Of a DNA stretch of 38,868 bases, positions 6,753 through 14,603 are shown one piece after another. The notes under the pieces were generated by a model, which ran no database searches, was not told the origin of the DNA, and worked only from the letters and a program-made list of their open reading frames with translations. This DNA comes from a virus. Made by a program: the position numbers and the translations under genes. How positions within the stretch are numbered: the first letter of the stretch is position 1; every line of letters starts with the position of its first letter. The stretch lies in the IMG/VR virus record IMGVR_UViG_3300028829_004553, positions 1 through 38,868 of that record; one strand, 5' to 3'.

Positions 6753-8241
6753 TACGGTCAATCATAGTGATGAAGTTGTACACGATATGTTACTTCAAAT
6801 TGAACACAGAGGTAGGGATAATCGAGAGATTTTTGAGTGTGGTAATGTACACCTGGGCCATAATAGATTAAGTATAAATGATGTAAGTGAAGCAGGAAAT
6901 CAGCCATTTATTTGGAATGATTATGCACTTGTAGTTAATGGTGAGATATGGAACTATCCACAATTAAGAAAAGAATATGAAGAACGAGGTTATACATTTT
7001 TTAGTAATAGTGATTCAGAAATAATTTTATATCTATACAAAGAGAATGAACTAAAAAGATTAGAGGGTATGTTTAGTTTTGTATTACATGACTCATTAAC
7101 TAATGAGTTAGTTATATCAAGAGATTGGGTTGGTAAGATTCCATTATACATTTATAACAATGATACAAATATTTTAATTGCATCTGAAATGAAATCAATA
7201 TTAAAAATATTACCACAAGCAGAATGTAAGTTTGTTCCAAAAAATTCAGTAGTGAGAATAAACACTATAACTGGTTCAGTACATATTGATAAAGATTACT
7301 ATTTTACTTGGACACCATTTGAAGAAAAAGAGTTTGACCAAGATGAGGTTAATAAAAAAACTTATGAGTTGTTAGATACTGCAGTAGAGAAAAGATTATT
7401 AAGTGATGTTAAGGTTGGAACTTGTTTAAGTGGTGGTATCGATTCAAGTGTTATTACTTATTTGTTAAGTAAGAAAGTACCTGATATCGTATCTTATACA
7501 GTCAAGTTCGATGAGGATTCAAGAGATTTAATGTTTGCAAGAATGGTTGCAGAGCATATCAATGTACCATTGGTTGAGGTTGAGATACCAAGAGACCCAG
7601 AAGAATTAAAAAGAAAATTTTTAGAAACAATAAAGGTTATAGAATATCCATCAACAGTCCAAATGGAAGTTGGTATTCTACAAAGTTATGTTGCCGAGAG
7701 AATGGCAGAGGATGGTGTTAAGGTTGCGTTTAGTGGTGAGGGTTCTGATGAATCGTATGGTTCATATGGTACATTCAGAATGTTCAGTAAGAAACCAGAT
7801 TGGAGTGATGTACGAAAGAAATTATTTGAGAAACAATACTATGGTAATTTACTTCGTGGAAATAATATCTTTATGAATTATGGAACAATAGAATTAAGAT
7901 GTCCATTCTTCGATTTAGATTTTTTAGATTACACTACTAACCTTACACAACCAGTATTAGATAATAGTGGAAACCAATGGAAGAAACCACTTGCTGAAGC
8001 ATTTCGTGGACACTTACCAGACGAGGTATGTGACCAAGAGAAAAGAGCATTTCAGAAAGGAACAAACTTCAAAGAGTATATCGAAGATGTAATTCTAAAT
8101 GATACAGAATTAAATTTTAGAAATAGAAAAAAACTATTTCATTGTATCGGTGATAACTTTGAAAGAATATTTGGTTTCAAACATAAAGGTATGAGAGATA
8201 CTTTATCTGGCACTGAAAATGGATTTGGGAAATGGACTTAA
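6736..8241 (+). CDS. Asparagine-synthetase-like class II glutamine amidotransferase
   Basis: 501 residues, both halves complete. The Ntn glutaminase begins MCGI, so Cys2 becomes the N-terminal nucleophile. This requires the GTG start at 6736, which follows AAGGAG (6723-6728). Glutamine-site motifs are HNRLSI (42-47), VNGEIWN (67-73) and SDSE (92-95). The synthetase half has the ATP pyrophosphatase loop SGGIDSS (232-238), GEGSDE (334-339), RCPFFD and a KRAFQKG element like AsnB's. It should hydrolyse Gln, adenylate a carboxylate and pass ammonia to it. E. coli AsnB makes Asn this way. In this operon the carboxylate may instead be a modified base or a free amino acid. It overlaps the gene before by 17 bases and the gene after by 10. 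Confidence 0.9.
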   Translation: MCGIVSTVNHSDEVVHDMLLQIEHRGRDNREIFECGNVHLGHNRLSINDVSEAGNQPFIWNDYALVVNGEIWNYPQLRKEYEERGYTFFSNSDSEIILYLYKENELKRLEGMFSFVLHDSLTNELVISRDWVGKIPLYIYNNDTNILIASEMKSILKILPQAECKFVPKNSVVRINTITGSVHIDKDYYFTWTPFEEKEFDQDEVNKKTYELLDTAVEKRLLSDVKVGTCLSGGIDSSVITYLLSKKVPDIVSYTVKFDEDSRDLMFARMVAEHINVPLVEVEIPRDPEELKRKFLETIKVIEYPSTVQMEVGILQSYVAERMAEDGVKVAFSGEGSDESYGSYGTFRMFSKKPDWSDVRKKLFEKQYYGNLLRGNNIFMNYGTIELRCPFFDLDFLDYTTNLTQPVLDNSGNQWKKPLAEAFRGHLPDEVCDQEKRAFQKGTNFKEYIEDVILNDTELNFRNRKKLFHCIGDNFERIFGFKHKGMRDTLSGTENGFGKWT

Positions 8242-9086
8242 TACAAACACCAATTGAAACATATTCACTTAAGGGTATTGATGTCGATGTCAAGAGAGAT
8301 GATTTAGTTGGAGATGGTGTAACATTTCCACGATGGTCAAAGATAGAGGGTATCAGAAGAATATTAGAAAGTGATAGTATTGATAAATCAAAGCCGTTAA
8401 CACACTTATCAGTTTATGGGAGTTGGACAGGTTGGACACTATCACAATTATGTAAAGAGTATGGTATAGAATTTATTTCTGCGTATCCTAATACAGAAAG
8501 GTTTCCAAAAATATTATTGGAAAGAGTTGAGGGTAATGGTGGTAAGTTACATCCTATGAGACCAAACATGATGGCATTCATGCAGAACAAATTGAACACA
8601 CAAGCAAAAGAGAATGGTTGGCAACAATTACCATATGCATTCAATCATCCCGCATACATTAGTTATATGGGGGCAAGAATGAGAGAAGTTTTAAAAGGTA
8701 GGGAATATGATAACCTTGTAGTTAGTATCGGTAGTGGAGTTACTGCAAGTGGATTGATAAAAGAATTTTTAGAGTATGGAGATGATTGGTGGAAGTTAGA
8801 TTCTGAATCAAGAAAAGTTTACTCTATAACGATGAGTGCTTTCTCATCAACAAAAAAGATTTTAAATGAGAATCATGCAGGTGATTTAAAAAATGTTATA
8901 CTTGAGAAATCACCTTACGCGTTTGATGATATGATGGATGATTACGAAGTACCATTTGATTGTAATGAGTTTTGGGACAAGAAACAATGGTATTGGTTAG
9001 AACAGAATATTGAAACACTAAAGGGTAAGACACTCTTTTGGAATATAGGTGGTTCGTATTTAAAATCAATAAATGAAAAAAAATAA
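8232..9086 (+). CDS. PLP-dependent enzyme, ACC deaminase / D-cysteine desulfhydrase fold
   Basis: 284 residues of fold-type II PLP enzymes. The opening TPIETYSLKGIDVDVKRDDL matches the family's start. The Schiff-base Lys is most likely Lys37 in PRWSKIEGI (family GGNKxRKLE). GSWTGWTLSQL fits the substrate-carboxylate loop (family QSNHTR). IGSGVTASGL is the Gly-rich phosphate-binding loop, and NIGGSYL near the C terminus fits the family's HTGG element. It is shorter than the usual 330 residues. The substrate is probably a small amino acid; deamination, elimination or replacement are all possible. Its start lies inside the amidotransferase gene (10-base overlap), so the four genes from 4450 form one coupled unit. 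Confidence 0.8.
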   Translation: MDLIQTPIETYSLKGIDVDVKRDDLVGDGVTFPRWSKIEGIRRILESDSIDKSKPLTHLSVYGSWTGWTLSQLCKEYGIEFISAYPNTERFPKILLERVEGNGGKLHPMRPNMMAFMQNKLNTQAKENGWQQLPYAFNHPAYISYMGARMREVLKGREYDNLVVSIGSGVTASGLIKEFLEYGDDWWKLDSESRKVYSITMSAFSSTKKILNENHAGDLKNVILEKSPYAFDDMMDDYEVPFDCNEFWDKKQWYWLEQNIETLKGKTLFWNIGGSYLKSINEKK

Positions 9087-9095
9087 AAAAAACAC

Positions 9096-9125
9096 TTGAC
9101 TCGTATGGTCATTTGGCCTTATATT
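9096..9125 (+). promoter_or_regulatory. Sigma-70-type promoter candidate
   Basis: TTGACT (9096-9101) and TATATT (9120-9125) are separated by 18 bases. They lie in the 71-base gap between the modification cluster and the HD-hydrolase gene. GGAG follows at 9141-9144, before the ATG at 9158. It is the clearest host-type promoter in the window and would make the genes from 9158 an independent unit. Confidence 0.6.
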
Positions 9126-9157
9126 ATGGGTAAGAAAATTGGAGATATAAAAACATT

Positions 9158-9934
9158 ATGAAGCAACTAACAGAACAACAGATACAAGATAACTACTTAA
9201 AACTACGCAGTATCATTAATGATACATTTACAGGTGAAAGGTTAGAGAAGTTAAATACAATGTATGACCATTTTGAAGATAGAATGGTATTAGCACCAGC
9301 AAGTGCTAAAGAACATTATCACAATGCTTGTGTTGGTGGTTATGTAGAACATGTCATTCACATTGTAGAGATGTCTCAACAAGTAAGAGATTTATGGTTA
9401 CAGAATGGAGCAGATATTAATTTCACAAATGAAGAATTAATCTTTGCAGCCCTACACCATGATTTAGGTAAGGTTGGAGATATGGAACATGATTACTATG
9501 TAATCAATGAATCGGAATGGCACAGAAAGAATCAAGGAAAGATTTACAATCATAATCCTGAATTAACTTACATGACCGTCACAGATAGAGCAATATTTAT
9601 TTTACAACACTTTCAAATCCCTATGACAGAAAACGAATACATGGGTTTGAAATTAACAGATGGAATGTATGAAGAAGCAAACAAAAAGTATTTAATGACA
9701 TTCTTACCAGAGACTGGTTTGAGAGGTCATATTGCTCGTATACTACACCAAGCAGATATGATGGCAACATATATCGAGGGTGACCAATGGGAACAAGCAG
9801 GACAGGTTGGTAAAAAGAAAGTTGCCAAATCAGTTAACAATATTAAAGCTGCTGTTAAAACTGAAGTAGAAACTAAACTCACAGGTGATTCACCAAAGGA
9901 TTTATTTGATGAGTTGTTTGGAGATAAGAAATGA
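9158..9934 (+). CDS. HD-domain metal-dependent hydrolase
   Basis: 258 residues with a canonical HD domain. The first metal His is in the HNACVGGYVEHVIHIV stretch, the HD pair is in AALHHDLGKVGD (about 97-108), and later His and Asp residues occur in LHQADMMATYIEG (about 206-218). This layout is that of nucleotide phosphohydrolases and of the HD exonuclease group (YhaM-like). Phage members are often dNTP or oligonucleotide hydrolases. The C-terminal 40 residues are Lys-rich and probably flexible. Ribosome-binding site GGAG is at 9141-9144, and a promoter is predicted just upstream. The stop overlaps the next ATG by four bases. Confidence 0.82.
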   Translation: MKQLTEQQIQDNYLKLRSIINDTFTGERLEKLNTMYDHFEDRMVLAPASAKEHYHNACVGGYVEHVIHIVEMSQQVRDLWLQNGADINFTNEELIFAALHHDLGKVGDMEHDYYVINESEWHRKNQGKIYNHNPELTYMTVTDRAIFILQHFQIPMTENEYMGLKLTDGMYEEANKKYLMTFLPETGLRGHIARILHQADMMATYIEGDQWEQAGQVGKKKVAKSVNNIKAAVKTEVETKLTGDSPKDLFDELFGDKK

Positions 9935-10182
9935 TAGTAGAAATAATATTAGGAATAGTTTCAGTAACATTAGGTTTCACTACCTACAATCAAATGAGAA
10001 AAGTTGAGAGGTTAGAAACTTGGGTTGAAAATTATTCCGCTAGAATAATACAAACTAAAAGAATACTTGATGAATTAGATTCAGAGGGTAAGTTCGAATC
10101 GGATGATGAGATAGGAGTAGTCTTTGAGGGTATCCAAGATGCCGTAAATGAATTAACAACAATAACAGAGCAGGAGATATAA
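9931..10182 (+). CDS. Small membrane-anchored coiled-coil protein
   Basis: 83 residues. The first 18 are a hydrophobic helix (MIVEIILGIVSVTLGFTT), followed by an amphipathic, acidic helix that probably forms a coiled coil (about 24-80). ATGA overlap with the HD gene and a TAATG junction with the sigma factor gene couple it to both. No family recognised; position next to the late sigma factor is the only hint of role. Confidence 0.65.
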   Translation: MIVEIILGIVSVTLGFTTYNQMRKVERLETWVENYSARIIQTKRILDELDSEGKFESDDEIGVVFEGIQDAVNELTTITEQEI

Positions 10183-10904
10183 TGCCAAGAAAAGCAAAAA
10201 AAGGTTCACCAAGATATTATTTCAATCAAGATACCGAGAATGCTATCATTCGTCATAATAAAGAAGAACGACCTCATATGAGGGAGAGAATCTATAACGA
10301 ACATATTCGTACACCTTTTGAAAAATTGGCTGAGAATATTATTCACACTTTTAAATTTTACTACTTTGATGTTCCATCGGACGATGTTAAACATGAGGTG
10401 GTTAGTTTCTTGTATATGAACATTCATAAGTTCGCCGAGGGTAAGGGTAAGGCCTTCTCATATTTCTCGATTGTTGCCAAGAATTATCTCATTCTACATA
10501 ACAATAATAACTACAAGAGAATGAAGCAGCATGATGGTGAAGAGGTTACTGATTATAAGAGAGACCCTGTCGGAGAGATGAGAGGGATTGACACCAAGTC
10601 AATGAAATCAGAATACATTGTTCTTCTTGCTGATTATTGGAGAAACAATCTTACTACAGTCTTTAAACGAAAGAAAGACTTGGATGTTGCTAACGCAGTT
10701 GTTGAATTGATTGATATGAGAGAAAATATTGAGAACTTTAACAAGAAGGCATTATACATTTTAATTCGTGAGATGACTGGTTCCAACACACAACACATTA
10801 CTCGTGTTGTCAATGTGATGAAGAAACATCATTGGGAACTACAGAAGAACTACCTACAATCAGGTTCTGTGGAGACAAAGTTCACTGGTTCGTGGTTCAG
10901 TTAA
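10182..10904 (+). CDS. Late-transcription sigma factor (T4 gp55-like)
   Basis: 240 residues. The opening RYYFNQDTENAIIRHN and the following PFEKLAENIIHTFKFYYFD, DVKHEVVSFLYMNIHKF and KAFSYFSIVAKNYLILHNN blocks are the region-2 signature of T4-like late sigma factors. That region binds RNA polymerase and recognises the TATAAATA late box. It is longer than T4 gp55 (185 residues) because of a C-terminal part (about 160-240) that could act like a region-4 or coactivator-binding domain. A matching TATAAATA occurs at 12078 ahead of the virion genes. AGGAGAT precedes the ATG. Confidence 0.88.
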   Translation: MPRKAKKGSPRYYFNQDTENAIIRHNKEERPHMRERIYNEHIRTPFEKLAENIIHTFKFYYFDVPSDDVKHEVVSFLYMNIHKFAEGKGKAFSYFSIVAKNYLILHNNNNYKRMKQHDGEEVTDYKRDPVGEMRGIDTKSMKSEYIVLLADYWRNNLTTVFKRKKDLDVANAVVELIDMRENIENFNKKALYILIREMTGSNTQHITRVVNVMKKHHWELQKNYLQSGSVETKFTGSWFS

Positions 10905-11716
10905 AATTATACCACCAAGACTGGGATTACCGAAAAGATAATACTGAAAAGTATCCGCAGTTAAAACAGATAACTTCACAACCTAATTCTTTTTGGTTAG
11001 TTGATAATCCTATCAAACGACTGAAGAGGTTGTCAAGTAGAGTACACAGATTGTGTAAACGAGCACATCCCTATCAACCTGTTATTGTTTTATATTCTAT
11101 ACCAGATAGGGATGTAGGTGGACATTCAAAAGGTGGATTAACACAAACTCAATATCATGATTTTATTAATGAAGTGGTAGAGGGTATTGGTGATTACTCA
11201 CCTATTGTAATAATCGAACCTGATGCACTTCCACATATGAGAAAGGGTATGAGTTATTATCAAAGACAAAAACGAACTCGTCTCATAAAATCCACAATAC
11301 AAAAACTATCCAAAACTAATGCAGTAGTTTATCTTGATATAGGACATCCTAAATGGTTAAAGAGAACTGATGCAATTACTTACTTGGGTATGTTTCATTC
11401 TAATAAGGTTCAAGGGTTTAGTATCAACACAAGTAACTTCGTAACTACAGATAAGTGTATACGATATGGTGATAAGATTGCTAAACACTTTGGTTGTAGT
11501 TATGTTATTGATACATCACGAAATGGTAATGAAGTTTGGGAAACATTTAATCCACAAGAAATGAAGATAGGAAATAAACCTACTACGGATACAGATTCAG
11601 AATATTGTGATGCATATCTTTGGATTAAAACACCAGGTGAAAGTGATGGTGCAATAAATGGTTGGCCGAAAGCTGGAAGATTTAATGCTGAGAAAACTTT
11701 GGAAATCTTAAAGTAA
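10892..11716 (+). CDS. Glycoside hydrolase family 6 (endoglucanase/cellobiohydrolase-like)
   Basis: A 274-residue protein with GH6 catalytic landmarks in order. VIVLYSIPDRDVGG contains the PDRD Asp (Asp74). IIEPDALPHM contains the expected acid Asp111. Then come VYLDIGHPKWL, GFSINTSNF, YVIDTSRNG and DAYLWIKTPGESDG (the family's WVKPGGESDG). GH6 enzymes invert beta-1,4-glucan bonds. There is no signal peptide and no carbohydrate-binding module, so it acts in the cytoplasm until lysis or travels in the virion. No ATG precedes the domain. GTG at 10892, overlapping the sigma gene by 13 bases, is chosen over TTG at 10832, but neither has a good ribosome site. It ends inside the terminator stem. 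Confidence 0.82.
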   Translation: MVQLKLYHQDWDYRKDNTEKYPQLKQITSQPNSFWLVDNPIKRLKRLSSRVHRLCKRAHPYQPVIVLYSIPDRDVGGHSKGGLTQTQYHDFINEVVEGIGDYSPIVIIEPDALPHMRKGMSYYQRQKRTRLIKSTIQKLSKTNAVVYLDIGHPKWLKRTDAITYLGMFHSNKVQGFSINTSNFVTTDKCIRYGDKIAKHFGCSYVIDTSRNGNEVWETFNPQEMKIGNKPTTDTDSEYCDAYLWIKTPGESDGAINGWPKAGRFNAEKTLEILK

Positions 11717-11746
11717 TATGGGAGCCTCGGAAAAGACTCCCATATT
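11715..11746. terminator. Hairpin terminator between convergent genes
   Basis: AATATGGGAG (11715-11724) pairs perfectly with CTCCCATATT (11737-11746) around a 12-base loop, and is followed by further Ts to 11748. It begins within the stop codon of the GH6 gene and lies 19 bases from the end of the minus-strand gene. It therefore probably ends transcription from both sides. Confidence 0.75.
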
Positions 11747-11765
11747 TTAGGTATCCGATATAGTA

Positions 11766-11987
11766 CTACTTACGGAATAAACCCACCAACACCAACAATG
11801 CGACGAGTCCAGCGAAACCTGATTCGCCGAATGTGTTGATTATTTGTGTTAGGTTACCAATAACATTAACGCCGAAGATACCACTTCCAAATATTACTTC
11901 AGAAATTGCACCAATAGCGACCAAGGATAACATCATCTGAGCTAAGTCGTCTATGTATCCTTTTACGAGTGTTATGATTTCCTGCAT
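11766..11987 (-). CDS. Small two-helix membrane protein, holin-like
   Basis: 73 residues and the only minus-strand gene. It has an amphipathic N terminus (MQEIITLVKGYIDDLAQ), a hydrophobic helix (about 18-40), a Gly/Asn turn, a second hydrophobic helix (about 54-70, FAGLVALLVLVGLF) and a basic RK end. Size, two membrane spans and charged ends fit a small class II holin, though many small phage membrane proteins look alike. GGGAGAG lies about 9 bases before its ATG on the minus strand. It is flanked by a bidirectional terminator and a divergent promoter region, so it is transcribed alone. Confidence 0.7.
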   Translation of the reverse strand: MQEIITLVKGYIDDLAQMMLSLVAIGAISEVIFGSGIFGVNVIGNLTQIINTFGESGFAGLVALLVLVGLFRK

Positions 11988-12024
11988 ATGGTTACTCTCC
12001 CGTTAGTTAATCAATTATGTCAGA

Positions 12025-12105
12025 TTTTTCACCGACATATAATAACTATTGTATATATTTTAGAAAATTTTCCGATATATAAATATATACAACACTTTTT
12101 TAGAA
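12025..12105 (+). repeat. Degenerate tandem repeat in the divergent promoter region
   Basis: Two imperfect units of about 40 bases lie side by side (12025-12065 and 12067-12105). Each starts with TTTTC, continues CGA(C/T)ATATAA(T/A) and ends TTTTAGAAA. The second contains the exact late box. The pair fills the gap between the minus-strand holin-like gene and the virion operon and looks like duplicated promoter or activator-binding sequence. It was found by eye and has several mismatches. Confidence 0.5.
12078..12085 (+). promoter_or_regulatory. T4-type late promoter box (TATAAATA)
   Basis: An exact match to the T4 late consensus TATAAATA, 58 bases before the first virion-operon ATG (12144). 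No -35 element is expected for this class. A gp55-like sigma factor that reads such boxes is encoded at 10182-10904. This is the only exact forward copy I noticed in an intergenic region. Confidence 0.65.
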
Positions 12106-12143
12106 ATCTTCTATTTATTATTAGGTAAAAAACAGGCAAAATT

Positions 12144-12521
12144 ATGGCAATCGATTTCGAAATATTTGAGGGTAAAACCCTGTCAGATGTGTTCAAAGAC
12201 ATCTATGATAACTCTAAACGAAACAAAGAACAATTAGAAGTTCTAATGAAAGAAGTAGTTCAGTTTATCAAGGATGGCGATACGGCCGTACAAATCATTC
12301 CTATGTTGAAAGAGTACTTAGAAATCAATGTAAAGAATGATGAGCAATTAGTTAAACTAGCAACCATCGTACAACGATTAGCACAAGCAAGTGCAAGTAG
12401 TGATAGTGATAGTGAGTTTGGTTTATCTGAGAAAGAAAAAGAACAATTAATGCAAAACATTGAAAATACAGTCAATGAGTTACAAGACCATAGCGATAAT
12501 ATTACAGCAAAAGTAAACTAA
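12144..12521 (+). CDS. Conserved small phage protein at the head of the virion operon
   Basis: 125 residues, almost wholly helical and acidic. Predicted helices cover FKDIYDNSKRNKEQLEVLMKEVVQFI, the AVQIIPMLKEYLEINVKNDEQLVKLATIVQRLAQ region, and EKEKEQLMQNIENTVNELQDH. A Ser/Asp-rich linker (about 92-98) separates the last helix. The overall form (small helical protein just upstream of the spike gene) resembles an uncharacterised protein of marine T4-like phages. A chaperone or assembly role is possible but not shown. It stops one base before the next ATG. Confidence 0.75.
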   Translation: MAIDFEIFEGKTLSDVFKDIYDNSKRNKEQLEVLMKEVVQFIKDGDTAVQIIPMLKEYLEINVKNDEQLVKLATIVQRLAQASASSDSDSEFGLSEKEKEQLMQNIENTVNELQDHSDNITAKVN

Positions 12522-12522
12522 T

Positions 12523-13653
12523 ATGTCATACATAATTGGAAAAAAATCAGGAAATAAAACTGGTCCAATATCATCTCGTATACAAAATACAGAATCTATT
12601 CTACGATTATTAAAAGAAGTAGAAGATTCACCAAACGAATTTTACGAGTTAGAACCATTGGAAGTGGTAGCAGTACATCTTGATGATACTAAAAAATATT
12701 TTCCACAAAAGAAAGATGGTGGACCAGATTATAGTTTTCTTGGTGGAGTAAAGGGTAGATTTGTAAATTCAGAATTAGGAAAAAATATAGATTCACTTTC
12801 TGATTACAAACCATTAAATCCAAACTTTCAAATAACACCTGTAGTTGGTGAGATTGTTATTGGTGTAAGATATCTTGGTCAATTATTTTTTACAACACAA
12901 TTAAATTTATTTGGTAATCCTAATTTTAATACACAACATGGTATTAGTGTTGGTAAGAAAAAGGATACATTAAAATCAACAAAAGATATAGATGATTTAC
13001 CTAACTCTGATGATACAGGTATAGAGACAGGACACTATTTTAAAAAGATAGATGATGCTAGAAAACTATTACCTAATGAGGGTGATGTAACTATTGAGGG
13101 TAGATTTGGTAACTCTATCAGAATCGGTAGTGATATAAAAAATGAAAATGAAAATTCACCCAATGTGATTATTAGTGTTGGACATACAATAGAGGGTGAT
13201 TCAAAAGTCCCAATAGAAGAAAAGATTGATACCGATGCTTCAAGTATTTATATGGTAACTAATCAAGAATTAAAACCAACACTTGGTGCAGAAAGTAAAT
13301 TAATTACAGCACCATATGAGGGTAAACAAATTTTATTAAACTCAGATAAAATAATCTTAAACACAAAAAATGGTGGAGATATTTTGTTCTCAAGTAATAA
13401 GAATGTAGGTATAAGTGCAGTAGGTGAAGTTGTTATCGAAACACCCATAACAAAGATAGGTGGTATAGATGCAGTAGAACCAATAGTGTTAGGTGATACA
13501 TTAGAATCAAAGTTAAATGATATACTAACATTAATAGAAACAGGTTTGTTAGCACCGACAGGACCAGTAGTGGTTGGACCTGGTGCAGGTTTATTAGCAT
13601 CAATAAAATCTACATTAAGTACTATTAAGAGTCCACAAAATAAAACGAAATAA
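12523..13653 (+). CDS. Baseplate central spike protein (gp5/VgrG-like, no lysozyme domain)
   Basis: 376 residues. About 45-150 forms the OB-fold part (LEVVAVHLDD, DYSFLGGVKGRFVNSE, VVGEIVIGVRYLGQLFFTTQLNLFGNPNFN) typical of spike proteins of marine T4-like phages. After a linker, 190-330 has short repeating strands (NSIRIGSD, GKQILLNSDKIILNTK, GDILFSSNKNVGISAVGEVVIETP) like the triple-stranded beta-helix needle of gp5. T4 gp5 also carries a lysozyme domain; this one does not. The C terminus is Gly/Pro/Val-rich. The spike trimer would sit at the baseplate centre and pierce the outer membrane. Confidence 0.8.
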   Translation: MSYIIGKKSGNKTGPISSRIQNTESILRLLKEVEDSPNEFYELEPLEVVAVHLDDTKKYFPQKKDGGPDYSFLGGVKGRFVNSELGKNIDSLSDYKPLNPNFQITPVVGEIVIGVRYLGQLFFTTQLNLFGNPNFNTQHGISVGKKKDTLKSTKDIDDLPNSDDTGIETGHYFKKIDDARKLLPNEGDVTIEGRFGNSIRIGSDIKNENENSPNVIISVGHTIEGDSKVPIEEKIDTDASSIYMVTNQELKPTLGAESKLITAPYEGKQILLNSDKIILNTKNGGDILFSSNKNVGISAVGEVVIETPITKIGGIDAVEPIVLGDTLESKLNDILTLIETGLLAPTGPVVVGPGAGLLASIKSTLSTIKSPQNKTK

Positions 13654-14105
13654 TGAGTTGGGATATATTTAGAGCTGAGTACAAACAAGGTTTAAGTAAT
13701 AATGATGATATGGCAAAAGTAATTGCTGAATCATATGATAAATGTGTAAAGACTGGAGTGAGTGGAGTAGGAACTGCACCACCCGCACCATTAGCAGCAG
13801 GAAATGTAGCAGGGTTACAATCAATGTTAAAATTATGTTTTAGTGCATACGGAGCAGTACCATTATCAACATCATTAGATACAGGTCTAAAACTTTATTG
13901 GTTGGGTGGTGCTACTGCTGCAGGAGCATTGGTAACTAATCCAGGAATAACATCATCATACATTGATGCACAAGGTAAGATGAATGAAACGATTGATGAT
14001 ACAATTGACCAGTTTATAACAGCGTTTAATATTTATCATCAACAGATTGTTTTTACAATCACAGCAGTCCCACCTTTGGTATCGGTAGGATATAATATAG
14101 TATAG
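13653..14105 (+). CDS. Putative structural protein (150 aa)
   Basis: Starts at a TAATG junction with the spike gene. 150 residues, helical at the N terminus (DIFRAEYKQGLSNNDDMAKVIAESYDKCV), with an Ala/Gly-rich centre (about 40-100) and a C-terminal helix ending in a hydrophobic strand. Position between spike and wedge genes suggests a baseplate or tail-tube-associated part. Family not recognised. Confidence 0.7.
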   Translation: MSWDIFRAEYKQGLSNNDDMAKVIAESYDKCVKTGVSGVGTAPPAPLAAGNVAGLQSMLKLCFSAYGAVPLSTSLDTGLKLYWLGGATAAGALVTNPGITSSYIDAQGKMNETIDDTIDQFITAFNIYHQQIVFTITAVPPLVSVGYNIV

Positions 14106-14114
14106 GAGGTCATT

Positions 14115-14597
14115 ATGACTAAAAAAGCACTCGTAAAATTAATTCGAGAAGTAGTAAGAATAGAGGTCAAAAAACAAGCTAAAGAGATATTTATTACTGA
14201 GTATAAGAAAGCAAAAAGTTCTACACTCAAATCTCTAGCACCAAAACAAAAACCAGTCAAAAAAGTTGTTCGACAAAAAAGAGATTTTGTATCTGGTAAT
14301 GATGCATTAAACGATGTTTTAAACGAGACTGTTGCATTGAGTAAAGGTGATTCAGAAATGGATGAATATCCAACGATGGGTGGTGGAAGTTTTGATTCGA
14401 GTAGAGCATCAGAACTATTAGGATACGGAGATGCATTATCAGCAGGTGGTGATAAAGAACAACAAAGAAACATGATAGCTGCACAAACCTTAAAAGAAAA
14501 GAATTTAAATGTGGGTGATGTACCTGAAAGTGTATTAAATGCTTTAACAAGAGATTATAGTGATTTAATGAAACACGATAAATTTAAAAAGAAGTAA
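14115..14597 (+). CDS. Hypothetical protein in baseplate operon (160 aa)
   Basis: 160 residues with a basic helical N terminus (KKALVKLIREVVRIEVKKQAKEIF), a Lys-rich linker, a Gly/Ser-rich middle (around MGGGSFDSSRASELLGYGDA) and a Lys-rich end (MKHDKFKKK). AGGAGG lies at 14105-14110, before the ATG. It looks largely disordered, like assembly factors or scaffolding-type proteins. Function unknown; it lies between structural genes. Confidence 0.7.
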   Translation: MTKKALVKLIREVVRIEVKKQAKEIFITEYKKAKSSTLKSLAPKQKPVKKVVRQKRDFVSGNDALNDVLNETVALSKGDSEMDEYPTMGGGSFDSSRASELLGYGDALSAGGDKEQQRNMIAAQTLKEKNLNVGDVPESVLNALTRDYSDLMKHDKFKKK

Positions 14598-14603
14598 TAA
14601 ACC

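Noticed and set aside
13263-13688. 141-codon minus-strand frame under the spike gene
   Set aside because: It lies opposite a well supported structural gene, with no ribosome site and no recognisable domain.
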